Shown here piece after piece: positions 49,403-58,339 of a stretch of DNA of 64,000 nt; the stretch's first letter is position 1; each line of letters starts with the position of its first letter. The DNA comes from Diplonema japonicum (taxonomy: Eukaryota > Euglenozoa > Diplonemea > Diplonemida > Diplonemidae), in assembly GCA_964019335.1 (NCBI GenBank), contig OZ025731.1, forward strand, positions 64,501 to 128,500, read 5' to 3'. The translations under genes and the position numbers were made by a program. The notes beneath the pieces were generated by a model that worked only from the letters and a program-made list of their open reading frames with translations, was not told the DNA's origin and did no database searches.

Positions 49403-50941
49403 ATGTCAGGGGAAAACATAGAACCAATTCCCGTACTGGAACCAACCCCTCCGTCTGCTTCAGCAGGACCCGAGCCACGGCCTACTCAAACAAAGCAGGC
49501 GACGCAGGTGCTATTTATTGAACGAATCAATCCCGCAACAGCACTTTCGGAGCCTGCAAAACAAGATAAAATAGAGCGGCATCTCAGGGCAAAGGTCCGC
49601 CCGGCACCACCGGTTACAAAGAACCCCTTGATTTCTGCCAAGAAAACGAGACCCTTTGACCACGCAATAGGGGTGGTGGGAAGCATAGTAAGGCAAAGAC
49701 GGTCCATAAAATCGACTCAAATGGCTGAGAACAACAGCCTCCGCGTGGCGCTGTACCCTGCAAGGATGTTCGGCCGGGTGCTGATGTGCGTGGCGTCGTT
49801 GTCTTCAGTGGGGTTGATACACCCGACGTTCGTACCAGTAAACAGGTACGTTCAACTTGCTGAACAGATATTGAAGGAGATTTCACTGCCGAGGGGGACC
49901 GAAAACTTCACGATCGAAGACGTGAGAAAACTACTGAAAAAATGGGGTTTGCAATCTTGGGCCGCATCGCTGAAAGAATGCCTAGATGATCAAGCTCAGA
50001 ACATTCTACTATACCGCACAGAGACGAAGGATGATTCCATGAACACCGTCAAAAGGTGGGCAGATATCTCCGTCTCAGGACAGCATTCCACGTGTATTCC
50101 CCATCATTTCAACTGTCTTGGTCTAGATGTCGCTGCTGGTGACGATGAAAGATTCTTACTGACTGACGAGCGGTGCGTTCCAAGCGATGCATTCTGCTGG
50201 AGGGATCAATCTCAACCTATGGCCGTTTTGACCTGCCCGAAGACCTCGAATTTGTCGGTTACATTTCCTATCGCGTTTCTGGAATATAACCTTCGTGTGG
50301 ACCAGTTGGAACCGGCGATGCTTGAGGCGTACCAAGCTTGCAAAGGAGACAAACGAGCCTCGTTTGCCGCAGCGATTATCAAACAGCAGAAATTGGCGTA
50401 CGTCATCTCGGGGGACATGAAGGGCATTATGTACAAAATCGACGATTTTGAGATACTTGGAGAGACCAGCGATGGGGTGGGGACAATGGATGTAGAACAC
50501 GACTGCGAATTCTTAGTCATGGGTAACGGTGCTCTGTGGGATCACGTGTGTGAGTGGGAGGTTGGAACCCTGCTCAGAGGGATGCGGATGAACATCGACG
50601 CGAACAAGAAGTCATTCGGCAAGTACCAAGATCTGCTTGAGATACAAACCTTGCGCAGTAATAGTTCGTCCCTGATCACAGCTGTCTCCCGGCCCTCAGT
50701 TGTCTCTAGACAGTCCACTACCTCGTTAGACGAGGCGAGCGGTTCCTGCAGCAGCCGCGGAAGCGTTTCGAAAAACATTTTTCTCACCTGTTCGGAAGAC
50801 ACGGATTACACGAAGCTCGCGGAGAACGTTCTGGCTGAGGCGTTGTCCAGAGGAGCCGTGTGTCCCTCCTGCTTTGTGATGATCTTTAACAAGTACCCTC
50901 CTAAAAGGAGGAGCACGAACCTCACGAGCCCTTCGTCTTGA
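49403..50941 (+). CDS. hypothetical protein, possibly a degenerate PP2C-like pseudophosphatase
   Basis: A 512-aa single exon. The N-terminal 110 residues are Pro- and basic-rich and probably disordered. The C-terminal 330 residues resemble the PP2C fold in order and spacing: FEILGETSDGVG, then EFLVMGNGALWDHVCEWEV (compare the family's F-L-hydrophobic-A-(C/S)-DG-(L/I)-WD), a Ser-rich insert, and LAENVLAEALSRGAVCPSCFVMIF at the usual C-terminal helix/strand. The metal-binding DG of the usual SDGLWD reads GNGALWD, and no DGHGG is evident, so catalysis is doubtful. This assignment is my inference from motif order only. Confidence 0.45.
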   Translation: MSGENIEPIPVLEPTPPSASAGPEPRPTQTKQATQVLFIERINPATALSEPAKQDKIERHLRAKVRPAPPVTKNPLISAKKTRPFDHAIGVVGSIVRQRRSIKSTQMAENNSLRVALYPARMFGRVLMCVASLSSVGLIHPTFVPVNRYVQLAEQILKEISLPRGTENFTIEDVRKLLKKWGLQSWAASLKECLDDQAQNILLYRTETKDDSMNTVKRWADISVSGQHSTCIPHHFNCLGLDVAAGDDERFLLTDERCVPSDAFCWRDQSQPMAVLTCPKTSNLSVTFPIAFLEYNLRVDQLEPAMLEAYQACKGDKRASFAAAIIKQQKLAYVISGDMKGIMYKIDDFEILGETSDGVGTMDVEHDCEFLVMGNGALWDHVCEWEVGTLLRGMRMNIDANKKSFGKYQDLLEIQTLRSNSSSLITAVSRPSVVSRQSTTSLDEASGSCSSRGSVSKNIFLTCSEDTDYTKLAENVLAEALSRGAVCPSCFVMIFNKYPPKRRSTNLTSPSS

Positions 50942-51041
50942 AAGAAAAAAAAAATTCCCCCTTCTCTCTCGTTCTCCTTTTTTTTTTTTTTTTTAAGTAC
51001 AGCGCGGCCGGTGAGCGCAAAAACGCATACCTTAAAAGAAT

Positions 51042-51093
<52 letters not shown>

Positions 51094-51161
51094 GGGACGC
51101 TACTATAGACGTCGACAAGAAGGCGGGACATACGATCCTGGACACGCTGCAGGCCGACATC

Positions 51162-51622
51162 ATGGTTGAAACACAAAAGGAGGTGCGCCTTTCCGGTGCA
51201 GCCGGATTGACGTCGTTTCCTATCAATTGTAATCCCCCCCCCCTTTTTTTTTGTTTTCTACCTTCGCTGTGCTGCTGCGAGGGAAAAAAAAAAAATAACT
51301 ACTGTAAAACGAAATTTTTTTGGCGTCCGGGAATTTTTTTTTTTTTTTTTTTTTCCAAGGCCTCTGGTCCTCTACCACCTCTGCATCTTTGTCCTCCCTT
51401 GCTGGCCATGTGCTTCTTATCCGTATTATTCCTGAAGGAGTGGAAGGAGATGCACGTTTGTACCTTCTGACAACTCTACGAATGAGAAGTGTGGTTGTCG
51501 ACAAGCAGCAGAATCGGCTCGTTCGGGGCAAACCATGTAACCACGTAACCCGGTTGTATATACGACCTCAGCACCCCTTTTCGTTTTGGTTTTTAACCCC
51601 AACGCGCAACAGCTGGAGGTAG
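51162..51622 (+). CDS. hypothetical protein, two exons, 5' end unsure
   Basis: Exon 51162-51228 (MVETQKEVRLSGAAGLTSFP...) and exon 51360-51622, joined across a 131-nt GT-AG intron with long C, T and A tracts. The split Cys codon (T/GC) fits exactly. The second exon encodes LAGHVLLIRIIPEGVEGDAR and LYLLTTLRMRSVVVDKQQNR, plausible protein, and then becomes less convincing. The frame is also open upstream (ATIDVDKKAGHTILDTLQAD from about 51096) after a poly-T/AG, so another 5' exon may exist. No domain is recognised. Confidence 0.35.
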
Positions 51623-52127
51623 ATTTGGTCCAGAACAATAGTGGACCTGAATTCCATGGCGAGCCTTCTCCAAAGTCTGCCAGGTCTGTCTTTCGGGCTG
51701 GATATTTGTGCTGAGATAGGCCTCGCCAAGCCCGTTTTGCCTATCGACCCAAGCAAAAACCTTGGGCGGTCTATTCGTTTTATAGTATTTATTAAATAAG
51801 ATTGCATTTATTTCACGCGTGGTGGGCAGGGGGTTTAACGAGAGAGGATCTTCACGAGCGAAGCAAGTGCAGTGATAATTTCGAGTTAAACCCGCCTGCA
51901 CTATGTCACGAGCGTGATATGAAGTAATCTATTTCCACTCCCACCCTTTGAAAACCCGGCTCGAATTAAATAAGAAAAGAAGAAAACCCGATTGAGCATT
52001 ACTGAAAGACTCACCGTTCAGGATTAAAAAAAAAAAAAAAAAGAAGAAGAAAGGATCCGGCGGCGTTTGCCCTTTTGAATGGGCGTAGTGCTATTTCATT
52101 TATTATTTCTTCTGCAACACCAAGAAT

Positions 52128-52158
<31 letters not shown>
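51623..52158. other. gene-free, holds one copy of a direct repeat
   Basis: Contains a segment at about 51931-51990 (CACTCCCACCCTTTGAAAAC, then CCGGCTCGAATT...) that recurs in the same orientation at 53597-53655. The two copies bracket the reverse-transcriptase fragment. The remainder shows no gene. Confidence 0.4.
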
Positions 52159-53302
52159 ATGCTGAGGGACGGAAGGGGTGACATCAACGCGGCGTGGAGG
52201 GAGCTGGCCATGGTCAGTGAGAACATGCTGCTGGGAGAGGAACCTTCCGACAAGGCGCCGTACCAGGGCAGGGGGAAGACCCGAAAGCCACAACAAAAAC
52301 GACTATGCGCGCCAACAACCAGAGGAGCGGCAGGAGCGGCATCGACGAAGCAAGTGAAACTCGAGAGGATGGAAGGAAGACTCCAGGCCGGTCAAGATCC
52401 AATTGCTAAAGCTTCTACAGCAAGGCGGGGGACAGATGAGCAGGATAACGACGAGAACCATCCAAAACCTCAACGAGGACCTCCAGAACACGGGTGTCAA
52501 GAGCCGGCCCTTATCAGCAGAGGAGACATGCATTGAGGACATCGTTGCAGACGCGGAGCTAATGGGGGAAGCTGTGAAAAGGCGAGAACGGGAACTGGAG
52601 AAGGAGCAGAGGGTGGCGAGGAAAAGGAACTACCTCGATTCGGTGGAGAGAGGGGCTGAGACGAGGGACTTAGTAGCAGGGATGAAGGGAACGCAAGTGG
52701 GACGGGGCACAGCGAGCGTGGAGCTTGAGGGCGCCACGATCGCGAATCCAGAGCAGCTAGACAGGACGATGAGAGAACATGGGAGACTGTATTCGCGAAG
52801 TACAAGAACAGACCACAGCCGGGTACGAGACCTTTAAGAAGGAGTACGGGTCACACATCGTCAGACAAGAGATGGGAGGCAAGTGCTGATGAAGAAAACG
52901 GCCAGAAGTGCAGCAGGTATAGACGGCTGGCGGATGGCAGAGCTACGTAGGCTCCCAGTGGTGGTGCTAGATGCATGGGCAGACCTGTTCAACTTCATCG
53001 AAGAGACAGGGGAATGGCCGGAGGCGCTGTGCACGGCGCTGGTGACCTTGGTGCCGAAGTGTAAGAACGCAGGACCACTAGAACACCGACCCATCACGGT
53101 CACGTCGGCTGTGTACAGGCTGTGGGCGAGCACCAGGCTGCAGGACATCTTGCCATGGCAGGAGAGGTGGATACACAACACGCAGCATGGGTTCAGAACA
53201 AAGCACGGGACGGAGGATGTCCTCATGGAAATAAGCACTTTCATATCTTGGAAATCTGTACCAACTCGTCTTCCGTCGGGCTTTTCGATCTTGTTGTTCT
53301 GA
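52159..53302 (+). pseudogene. non-LTR retrotransposon reverse transcriptase fragment
   Basis: The last 140 codons (52883-53302) read as the N-terminal part of a LINE-type reverse transcriptase: KTARSAAGIDGWRMAELRRL, FIEETGEWPEALCTALVTLV, HRPITVTSAVYRLWASTRL and NTQHGFRTKHGTEDVLMEIS, i.e. the conserved blocks before the catalytic motif. It stops before the YxDD motif. Upstream, a Lys/Glu-rich inter-domain segment (KRRERELEKEQRVARKRNYL) lies in another frame, so there is at least one frameshift. It is truncated at both ends and dead. Confidence 0.75.
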
Positions 53303-53471
53303 AGTTGTGAAAAGAGCAAAAGCGGTGCCACTCTGCTTCGTAAGTGCTGGTGCTTTTCATGGCAAGCTGGCGTTCATGATCTTCGACACCTCTGCCTTTG
53401 TATCCTTCGCCTTTTTGCCCATTGCCTTCGGCTTCCGTCCCATTGTAAAAATAGGTGAAATAGGTGAAAAA

Positions 53472-53536
53472 TAGGCCCAGGAGTGAAATAATGTTACATT
53501 ATTTCACGCTCAAACATTATTTCACTCCTGGGCCTA
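53472..53536. repeat. perfect 24-bp inverted repeat (foldback)
   Basis: TAGGCCCAGGAGTGAAATAATGTT (written here as two joined 12-mers: TAGGCCCAGGAG and TGAAATAATGTT) at 53472-53495 is exactly complementary to 53513-53536, around a 17-nt centre that itself repeats ATTATTTCAC. The motif TTATTTCAC/GTGAAATAA also recurs at 7560-7610, so a miniature foldback family is likely. Confidence 0.6.
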
Positions 53537-53596
53537 ATTTCAAGGTAAACTGGGAGTGAAAATAAAGCTGGGAGTTGACATAATGTAAAATCTTAT

Positions 53597-53655
53597 TTTT
53601 CACTCCCATCCTTGAAAACCCGGCTCGAGTTATATAAAATAAAATAAGAAATACA
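53597..53655 (+). repeat. direct repeat, copy 2 (copy 1 at 51931-51990)
   Basis: CACTCCCATCCTTGAAAACC followed by CGGCTCGAGTTATATAAAAT, about 80% matched to 51931-51990. It lies between the foldback and the 5S rRNA gene. Confidence 0.45.
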
Positions 53656-53722
53656 AGGTTTCTTGTACACACATAACATGTGTGGTTCACGTGCTCGCCC
53701 TAAACTTTTTTTCGTTGAAAAA

Positions 53723-53840
53723 GGATACGGCCATACTCTGGTGAATGCACCCCATCCCGCCTGATTTGGGAAGTTAAGCACCAGCAGGCCAGGTTAGTAC
53801 TGCGGTGAGTGATCACGTGGGAAGCCCTGGTGCTGTATCA
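53723..53840 (+). rRNA. 5S ribosomal RNA
   Basis: The 118-nt sequence follows the 5S pattern: GGATACGGCCATAC at the 5' end, CACCCCATCCCG in loop B/helix III, GGGAAGTTAAGCACC (internal control region), GGTTAGTACTGCGGTGAGTG, and TGGGAAGCCCTGGTGCTGT at the 3' end. The terminal stem GATACGG/CTGTATC closes with one G-U pair. There is no obvious T-run terminator directly after it, so it could be a dispersed copy or a 5S-derived retroposed sequence rather than an expressed gene, but all core elements are intact. Confidence 0.85.
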
Positions 53841-54414
53841 TCTAAACTTCAGTGAGCACCCCCGTGCACACTGAAATATATTATCGAGTTTTATTTTTCT
53901 TACGCTTCATATCCGCCAAGTGACCCGGCCTATGTCCAAAGTCATAGGGGTTTTAAGGGGGAAAAACCTCGAAAAAATGGCAAAAACAATGCTCAAGGGT
54001 TCACTGATTTTTTTCTTTCTTTCTTTTTTTTTTTTTTTTCTTTTTCTAAACCTGTTGCAAAGTGAAGTGACGATTCCAACTTTTGTGAAGCAAAAGCACG
54101 TATTTAGGTGGGTGAGATGGCAAACCCGAGGATGGCAGCGAGCTACACGTTTTTGGAATGCCGTTCTTTGTACTTACTATAGTTGTTCGGCATTCTCCCC
54201 CCCCCTTTTTTCCCCCCTTCCCTCAGGCTCTTCTCCATCACCCGCCAAGGTGGATACACGAATGTTTGAAAGCGACGTTACGGCAAATGTTGGTATTTGT
54301 AATAAAAAAAAGGGGGGGGGGAGAGACAGTTTTACAACCGTCGAAACTTGAATCAAAATAAGATTTTTTTTTCTCTCTTTTTTTTTTTACTTCCTCTCCT
54401 ATAAAAGGCGTCAT

Positions 54415-54447
<33 letters not shown>

Positions 54448-54529
54448 CCCCAGGGAAAGGGGGAAAGAGATTTCCGTCCGGGAAAAAAAAAAAGGAAAAA
54501 AAAATAAAAAAAACTGAATTTGTGACCCT

Positions 54530-54565
<36 letters not shown>

Positions 54566-54613
54566 TCCCATCTCCCCCCTCAACGCAAAAAAAAATACAA
54601 AAAAAAGGAGGGA
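53841..54613. other. intergenic, homopolymer-rich
   Basis: T and A runs increase toward the kinase start. The segment 53897-53930 resembles 24287-24317. No gene is seen. Confidence 0.45.
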
Positions 54614-56041
54614 ATGCCACCCAAAGATGTAGCACCCCCTGAGACCGATAAATATGTAGTACTGGAAATGGTGGGAAAGGGCGCATACGGCGCAGTGCAC
54701 AAAGCAAGGAGAAAGATCGACGGCAAGATTCTTGCGGTGAAAGTGACAACTTCATCAACAGAGGAGACCCACACGAGACAGCTGAACGAAGTCAAGAACA
54801 TGCTCCACCTGCGACACCGCCACGTCGTCCGCTGCCTGGACTTCTTCGTGACAAAAAAAAAGAAGAGGCTCCTCACAGAATGGAGTCTGTACATAGTAAT
54901 GCCCCTCTATGAAGGCGACCTCGTGCGAACTATGGGAAACCACGGCAACGCCAACGAAAGATCAACTAAACTAATCCTTCAAATTGGAGAGGCACTGCGA
55001 TACCTTCACCAGCAAGCGGTTATACACCGCGACGTGAAACCTGAGAACATCTTAATAGATAATCACAACAATTTTGTGTTAGCAGACCTCGGAGTGGCCA
55101 AACACATCTCCGTTTCAAGCCCAAGCATGTCTTTAAGAGTGGGAACCTACGGGTATATTGCACCCGAACATTTCACCAAAAATCCAAACATCACAAACAA
55201 AGTAGACATGTGGGCTTTGGGCATGACAATAACACGGATTATACTCACGTGGGAGGAATGGATGCTCCTTGTCAAATACATGTTGAAGAACAAACGTGAA
55301 TTGGTGATTTCGACCCTCATCGAGAAAATGTCGGATCTCGGTCTTGAACCGGTAATCTCAAACATTGTAACAGGCCTGTTGAGGCCAGATCCTTCGGAAC
55401 GATTTTCCGCCGAAAAAGCCATTACATTGTGTGGGAAACCGATTTCTTTAAAACTCGTGGGTGGAGATTCGAATCTTGAGAAGTATATCGTGGTGCGTTC
55501 TGATGTGACGACCATCGAAGTCACGGCTGCCGCTAATGAAGCATTCAAAGAATTGAATTCACGCGTTGCGAGGGTAGAAATTCTGGACCCGGACTTTAAA
55601 AAGCACATACAGGCAAGCGAAGGAACGAAGTTCAACGACGGTGACGAGATCCATATTGTTTTTGATGTGAACAATAATTCCAAGACGGACTACACAAAAC
55701 CCGAGGCAGAGCAACAACTCCACTACGCGGCCGAACGAGGCGACATTGAAAAAATGATTCATTTCGTCAAAACCCACGGTGCCGACCCTCGTTCCGTGGA
55801 CACTAAGAAGCGTACACTGCTACACGTTGTTGCCGGGAAAGGCCATCTTTTCGCCTTGCAGTTCCTCATCAACACGTATGGTCTCGACCCGGGGGCTACC
55901 GATGACGACGGGAAAACCCCCCTTGTGGCCGCAGTATCCGGCAGCCATGTAAACGTTGTTCGATCCCTTGTGGAAGATTACAAGCAGAACCCCGCCGCAT
56001 CGCTTCTAAAAAACAGAAAGCTTATTCATTATGCCGTGTAG
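54614..56041 (+). CDS. protein kinase with C-terminal ankyrin repeats (kinase A)
   Basis: 475 aa. Kinase domain residues about 12-265: VGKGAYGAVHKAR (glycine loop), LAVKV with Lys43, VIHRDVKPENIL with catalytic Asp140, LADLGVAK (DFG is DLG, Asp158 kept), GTYGYIAPE and DMWALGMT, so it is probably an active Ser/Thr kinase. A ubiquitin/PB1-like linker (about 275-355) follows, then three ankyrin-type repeats (QQLHYAAERGDIEKMIHFV; TLLHVVAGKGHLFALQFLI; TPLVAAVSGSHVNVVRSLV). It has the same domain order as kinase B at 58340, but is shorter and lacks the N-terminal repeats. The ATG is preceded by AAAAAAGGAGGGA. Substrate unknown. Confidence 0.85.
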   Translation: MPPKDVAPPETDKYVVLEMVGKGAYGAVHKARRKIDGKILAVKVTTSSTEETHTRQLNEVKNMLHLRHRHVVRCLDFFVTKKKKRLLTEWSLYIVMPLYEGDLVRTMGNHGNANERSTKLILQIGEALRYLHQQAVIHRDVKPENILIDNHNNFVLADLGVAKHISVSSPSMSLRVGTYGYIAPEHFTKNPNITNKVDMWALGMTITRIILTWEEWMLLVKYMLKNKRELVISTLIEKMSDLGLEPVISNIVTGLLRPDPSERFSAEKAITLCGKPISLKLVGGDSNLEKYIVVRSDVTTIEVTAAANEAFKELNSRVARVEILDPDFKKHIQASEGTKFNDGDEIHIVFDVNNNSKTDYTKPEAEQQLHYAAERGDIEKMIHFVKTHGADPRSVDTKKRTLLHVVAGKGHLFALQFLINTYGLDPGATDDDGKTPLVAAVSGSHVNVVRSLVEDYKQNPAASLLKNRKLIHYAV

Positions 56042-56264
56042 AATATATATATATATATTTTTTTTTTTGAATTTGTATTGGTTGTAATTCTAACCGCTAC
56101 ACCATGAACCGATGCTGGGAATGGGGGTAGGAAATCCCCCACCAAGGTCAGGTTGATCTTTCAACAGCGTCCAAGGATTCGATTTTTTTTTTTTTGAATT
56201 TTTTCCCTTAGCCGACATTAGGTGGCTTTTAAATGAACGTAGATATTATGGGGCCGTTTACTTT
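56042..56264. other. intergenic with tRNA-like fragment
   Basis: An (AT)n run lies after the kinase stop. On the minus strand, 56110-56079 reads GGTTCATGGTGTAGCGGTTA, like the 5' half of a tRNA with an A box, but no T-arm or 3' half follows. Confidence 0.4.
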
Positions 56265-57958
56265 TTAACCATCTACCAACGGACCATTTTTCACCAGGGG
56301 GTACGCCGGGGCTATATGCCCCCGGAAATGCCTCCAGATGTCCCAATTCTAGAGAGAGGGTGCCCACAGCAGGGCCCACCCCCACAACATTGTCAAAAAT
56401 ATCGTTCCTGAAGTGCTCGAGAGGGGTACAAAAAACAAGTCAAAAAAAATCGACTGTAAAATTCTATAAAAAGCTATTTAAGGCCTTCTTGACGCGGTTC
56501 GTACATGCCCCAGGGCTGGGGGACTTCTTTTTTGACCCCGAGAGGGGTTTCTGGGGGGTATCCCCGGCAAGGTGGTAGTCTTTGAAGCACGCAAAGTTGT
56601 ACCAAGCAGGCTGAACTCTGAAATAGGTGTCTTTTCGACTTGCAATGCTTGCACCCACGTTGCGCTACTTTTTCGGGGAAATGGTCCCAGAAGGTGCTGT
56701 CGCGTCGCATTGGGGCCTCAGGGCACTCGTTCTGTGTTTCGGGGCATGGTATTGGGGCAGCCTGCTCTGTGGCTGTTGTTTGGGCAGCCTCCCTAGTAGC
56801 CCTTCGATGACTGCCTCTTTGAGGCGTGAATCCACCGTCGTTCATACTCAGGGTGTTGGGGGGCAATGCTTCTTTCCAAACAAGCCGGGCATTTGCCAGA
56901 GATTTATCTAACAAGTACGAAAATACTTTCAGGGGCCACTTCAAGTCATAAGGGTGCGTTTATGGCGTTTTGTCACAGCGTCACCCAGCGTCGGTTCCGC
57001 CTCCGGCTTTCATTCTCTTTTGGCCGACACGCCAAATTTGACTTCACCAGAACATCCAACGTCGACAGAAAGCGTACAGGCTTGATGGCATGCCACGTTG
57101 TGGTGCAAAGGATGCTCACGTGCTGGTGGAACTGGGTGTCCCCACAGGATGCGCGTCCTTGGGCTTGCGGACTCGCTTCTTTGGGGCATCCGTGATCTCC
57201 GGGAGGCCTTTGCGATAGGTAGAAGTCAGCACGCTTGTTTGTTTCGCTGTGGAAACACAGATTTCCCAGAATAGTCAAAAAGCGGTCTCTTGACATGACG
57301 GTGGCGTACCCAGGGGTGCGCCAGTAGTCAGAATAATCTGGCTTGATATCCAAGTCCATCGACAAAAGGGCACCTAGGAAGGTATGCAGAGAAGCAGCAT
57401 CGAGATCCAGGGAAACACCTTTTTTAGCCACATTTGCCACATTGTTCGAAGTTATGACCCGAATAACGTTTGGGACGAGCATTTGGGAGAATATATGGTA
57501 TGGCGTTGAGCCTCCGATGTCAAAACAGGGTCCACAAGGATTCCGATCTTCACGAAACCTGGATGCCTTCCAACTGCTCCGGCTTTGCCGTCCAATCACC
57601 CTGCTGTGACTCGGAATCGGTCGAATTCGAATCAGAATCACTGTTCGTATCAAAATTGCATAATAGGGATGAGCAATCAGTGCTCAGTGCTACCATCACT
57701 CATAATGTCCTCTTCCGGCCTCTTTCTGGGTGCCCTTTTTCGAAGTGATTTTTAAGGGTAAATTTGGGCTGGCGTTTTTTTTTTTTATTTTTTCATTTTC
57801 TTGCAAAGTTAGGGCAGCATTTAGTTTATATTTTTCATATTTTCCGCGCAGGACCCCGGATGCGAGAAGTGGCCGGGCTGTATTGCATTGAAAGCCCTTT
57901 GCGCAAAAGATTTTTTTTCAAATCGTCTATATATAGACGCTCGTTGGTAGATTGTTAA
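56265..57958 (-). mobile_element. piggyBac-type element, defective (copy 2)
   Basis: Inverted relative to copy 1. Bounded by TTAA (56265-56268 and 57955-57958) with ends TTAACCATCTACCAACG and CGTTGGTAGATTGTTAA. On the minus strand 57653-56973 encodes the N-terminal part of the transposase (LHTFLGALLSMDLDIKPDYS; MSRDRFLTILGNLCF) and 56944-56474 the C-terminal part, with the Cys-rich end (RGCKHCKSKRHLFQSSACLV). The same central portion is absent as in copy 1. Confidence 0.8.
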
Positions 57959-58339
57959 GTAGTCTCTTTTTTTCTTCTTTTTTTTTTCTCCCGTTCTTGT
58001 TGTTTCCCTTGTGTACAACGAGAATGGTTCACCCCTCGCCCCCCCTATTGTTTCTGAGAAGGGGGAAAGCGCAAGGGAAACAAAGACAGAACTGGGGGAA
58101 AAGAAAGGGGGGGGGGGGGGGAGGGAGAAGCTCCCATAACAATTCTATATCAAATGACAAAAAAAAGAAAAAAAAATTTAAACGAGACGAAAACCCTTCC
58201 CCCGGTTGAAATTCCTCTTTTTTTTTTCGAGCAAGGACCGAACGGACGAAACCTCATTAAAGAAAAATAATTTTTCTTTCCTTTTATTCCCCCCTTGCCC
58301 CCTTCTGAAGGCGAGTGTTCTTCACAGTTATGCGCTCCC
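57959..58339. other. intergenic
   Basis: Pyrimidine-rich, then a G run near 58107-58121 and A tracts. The end (TTTCCTTTTATTCCCCCCTT... TGAAG at 58310) looks like a 3' splice site, so a leader intron before kinase B is possible. Confidence 0.4.

Noticed and set aside
53723-53840. Reading the 5S region as part of a protein ORF on the minus strand (53593-53781)
   Set aside because: The + strand matches 5S rRNA at all conserved blocks; the ORF is incidental.
56079-56110. tRNA gene on the minus strand
   Set aside because: Only a 5'-half-like A-box segment is present; there is no anticodon arm, T-arm or 3' acceptor strand. At most a tRNA-derived fragment.
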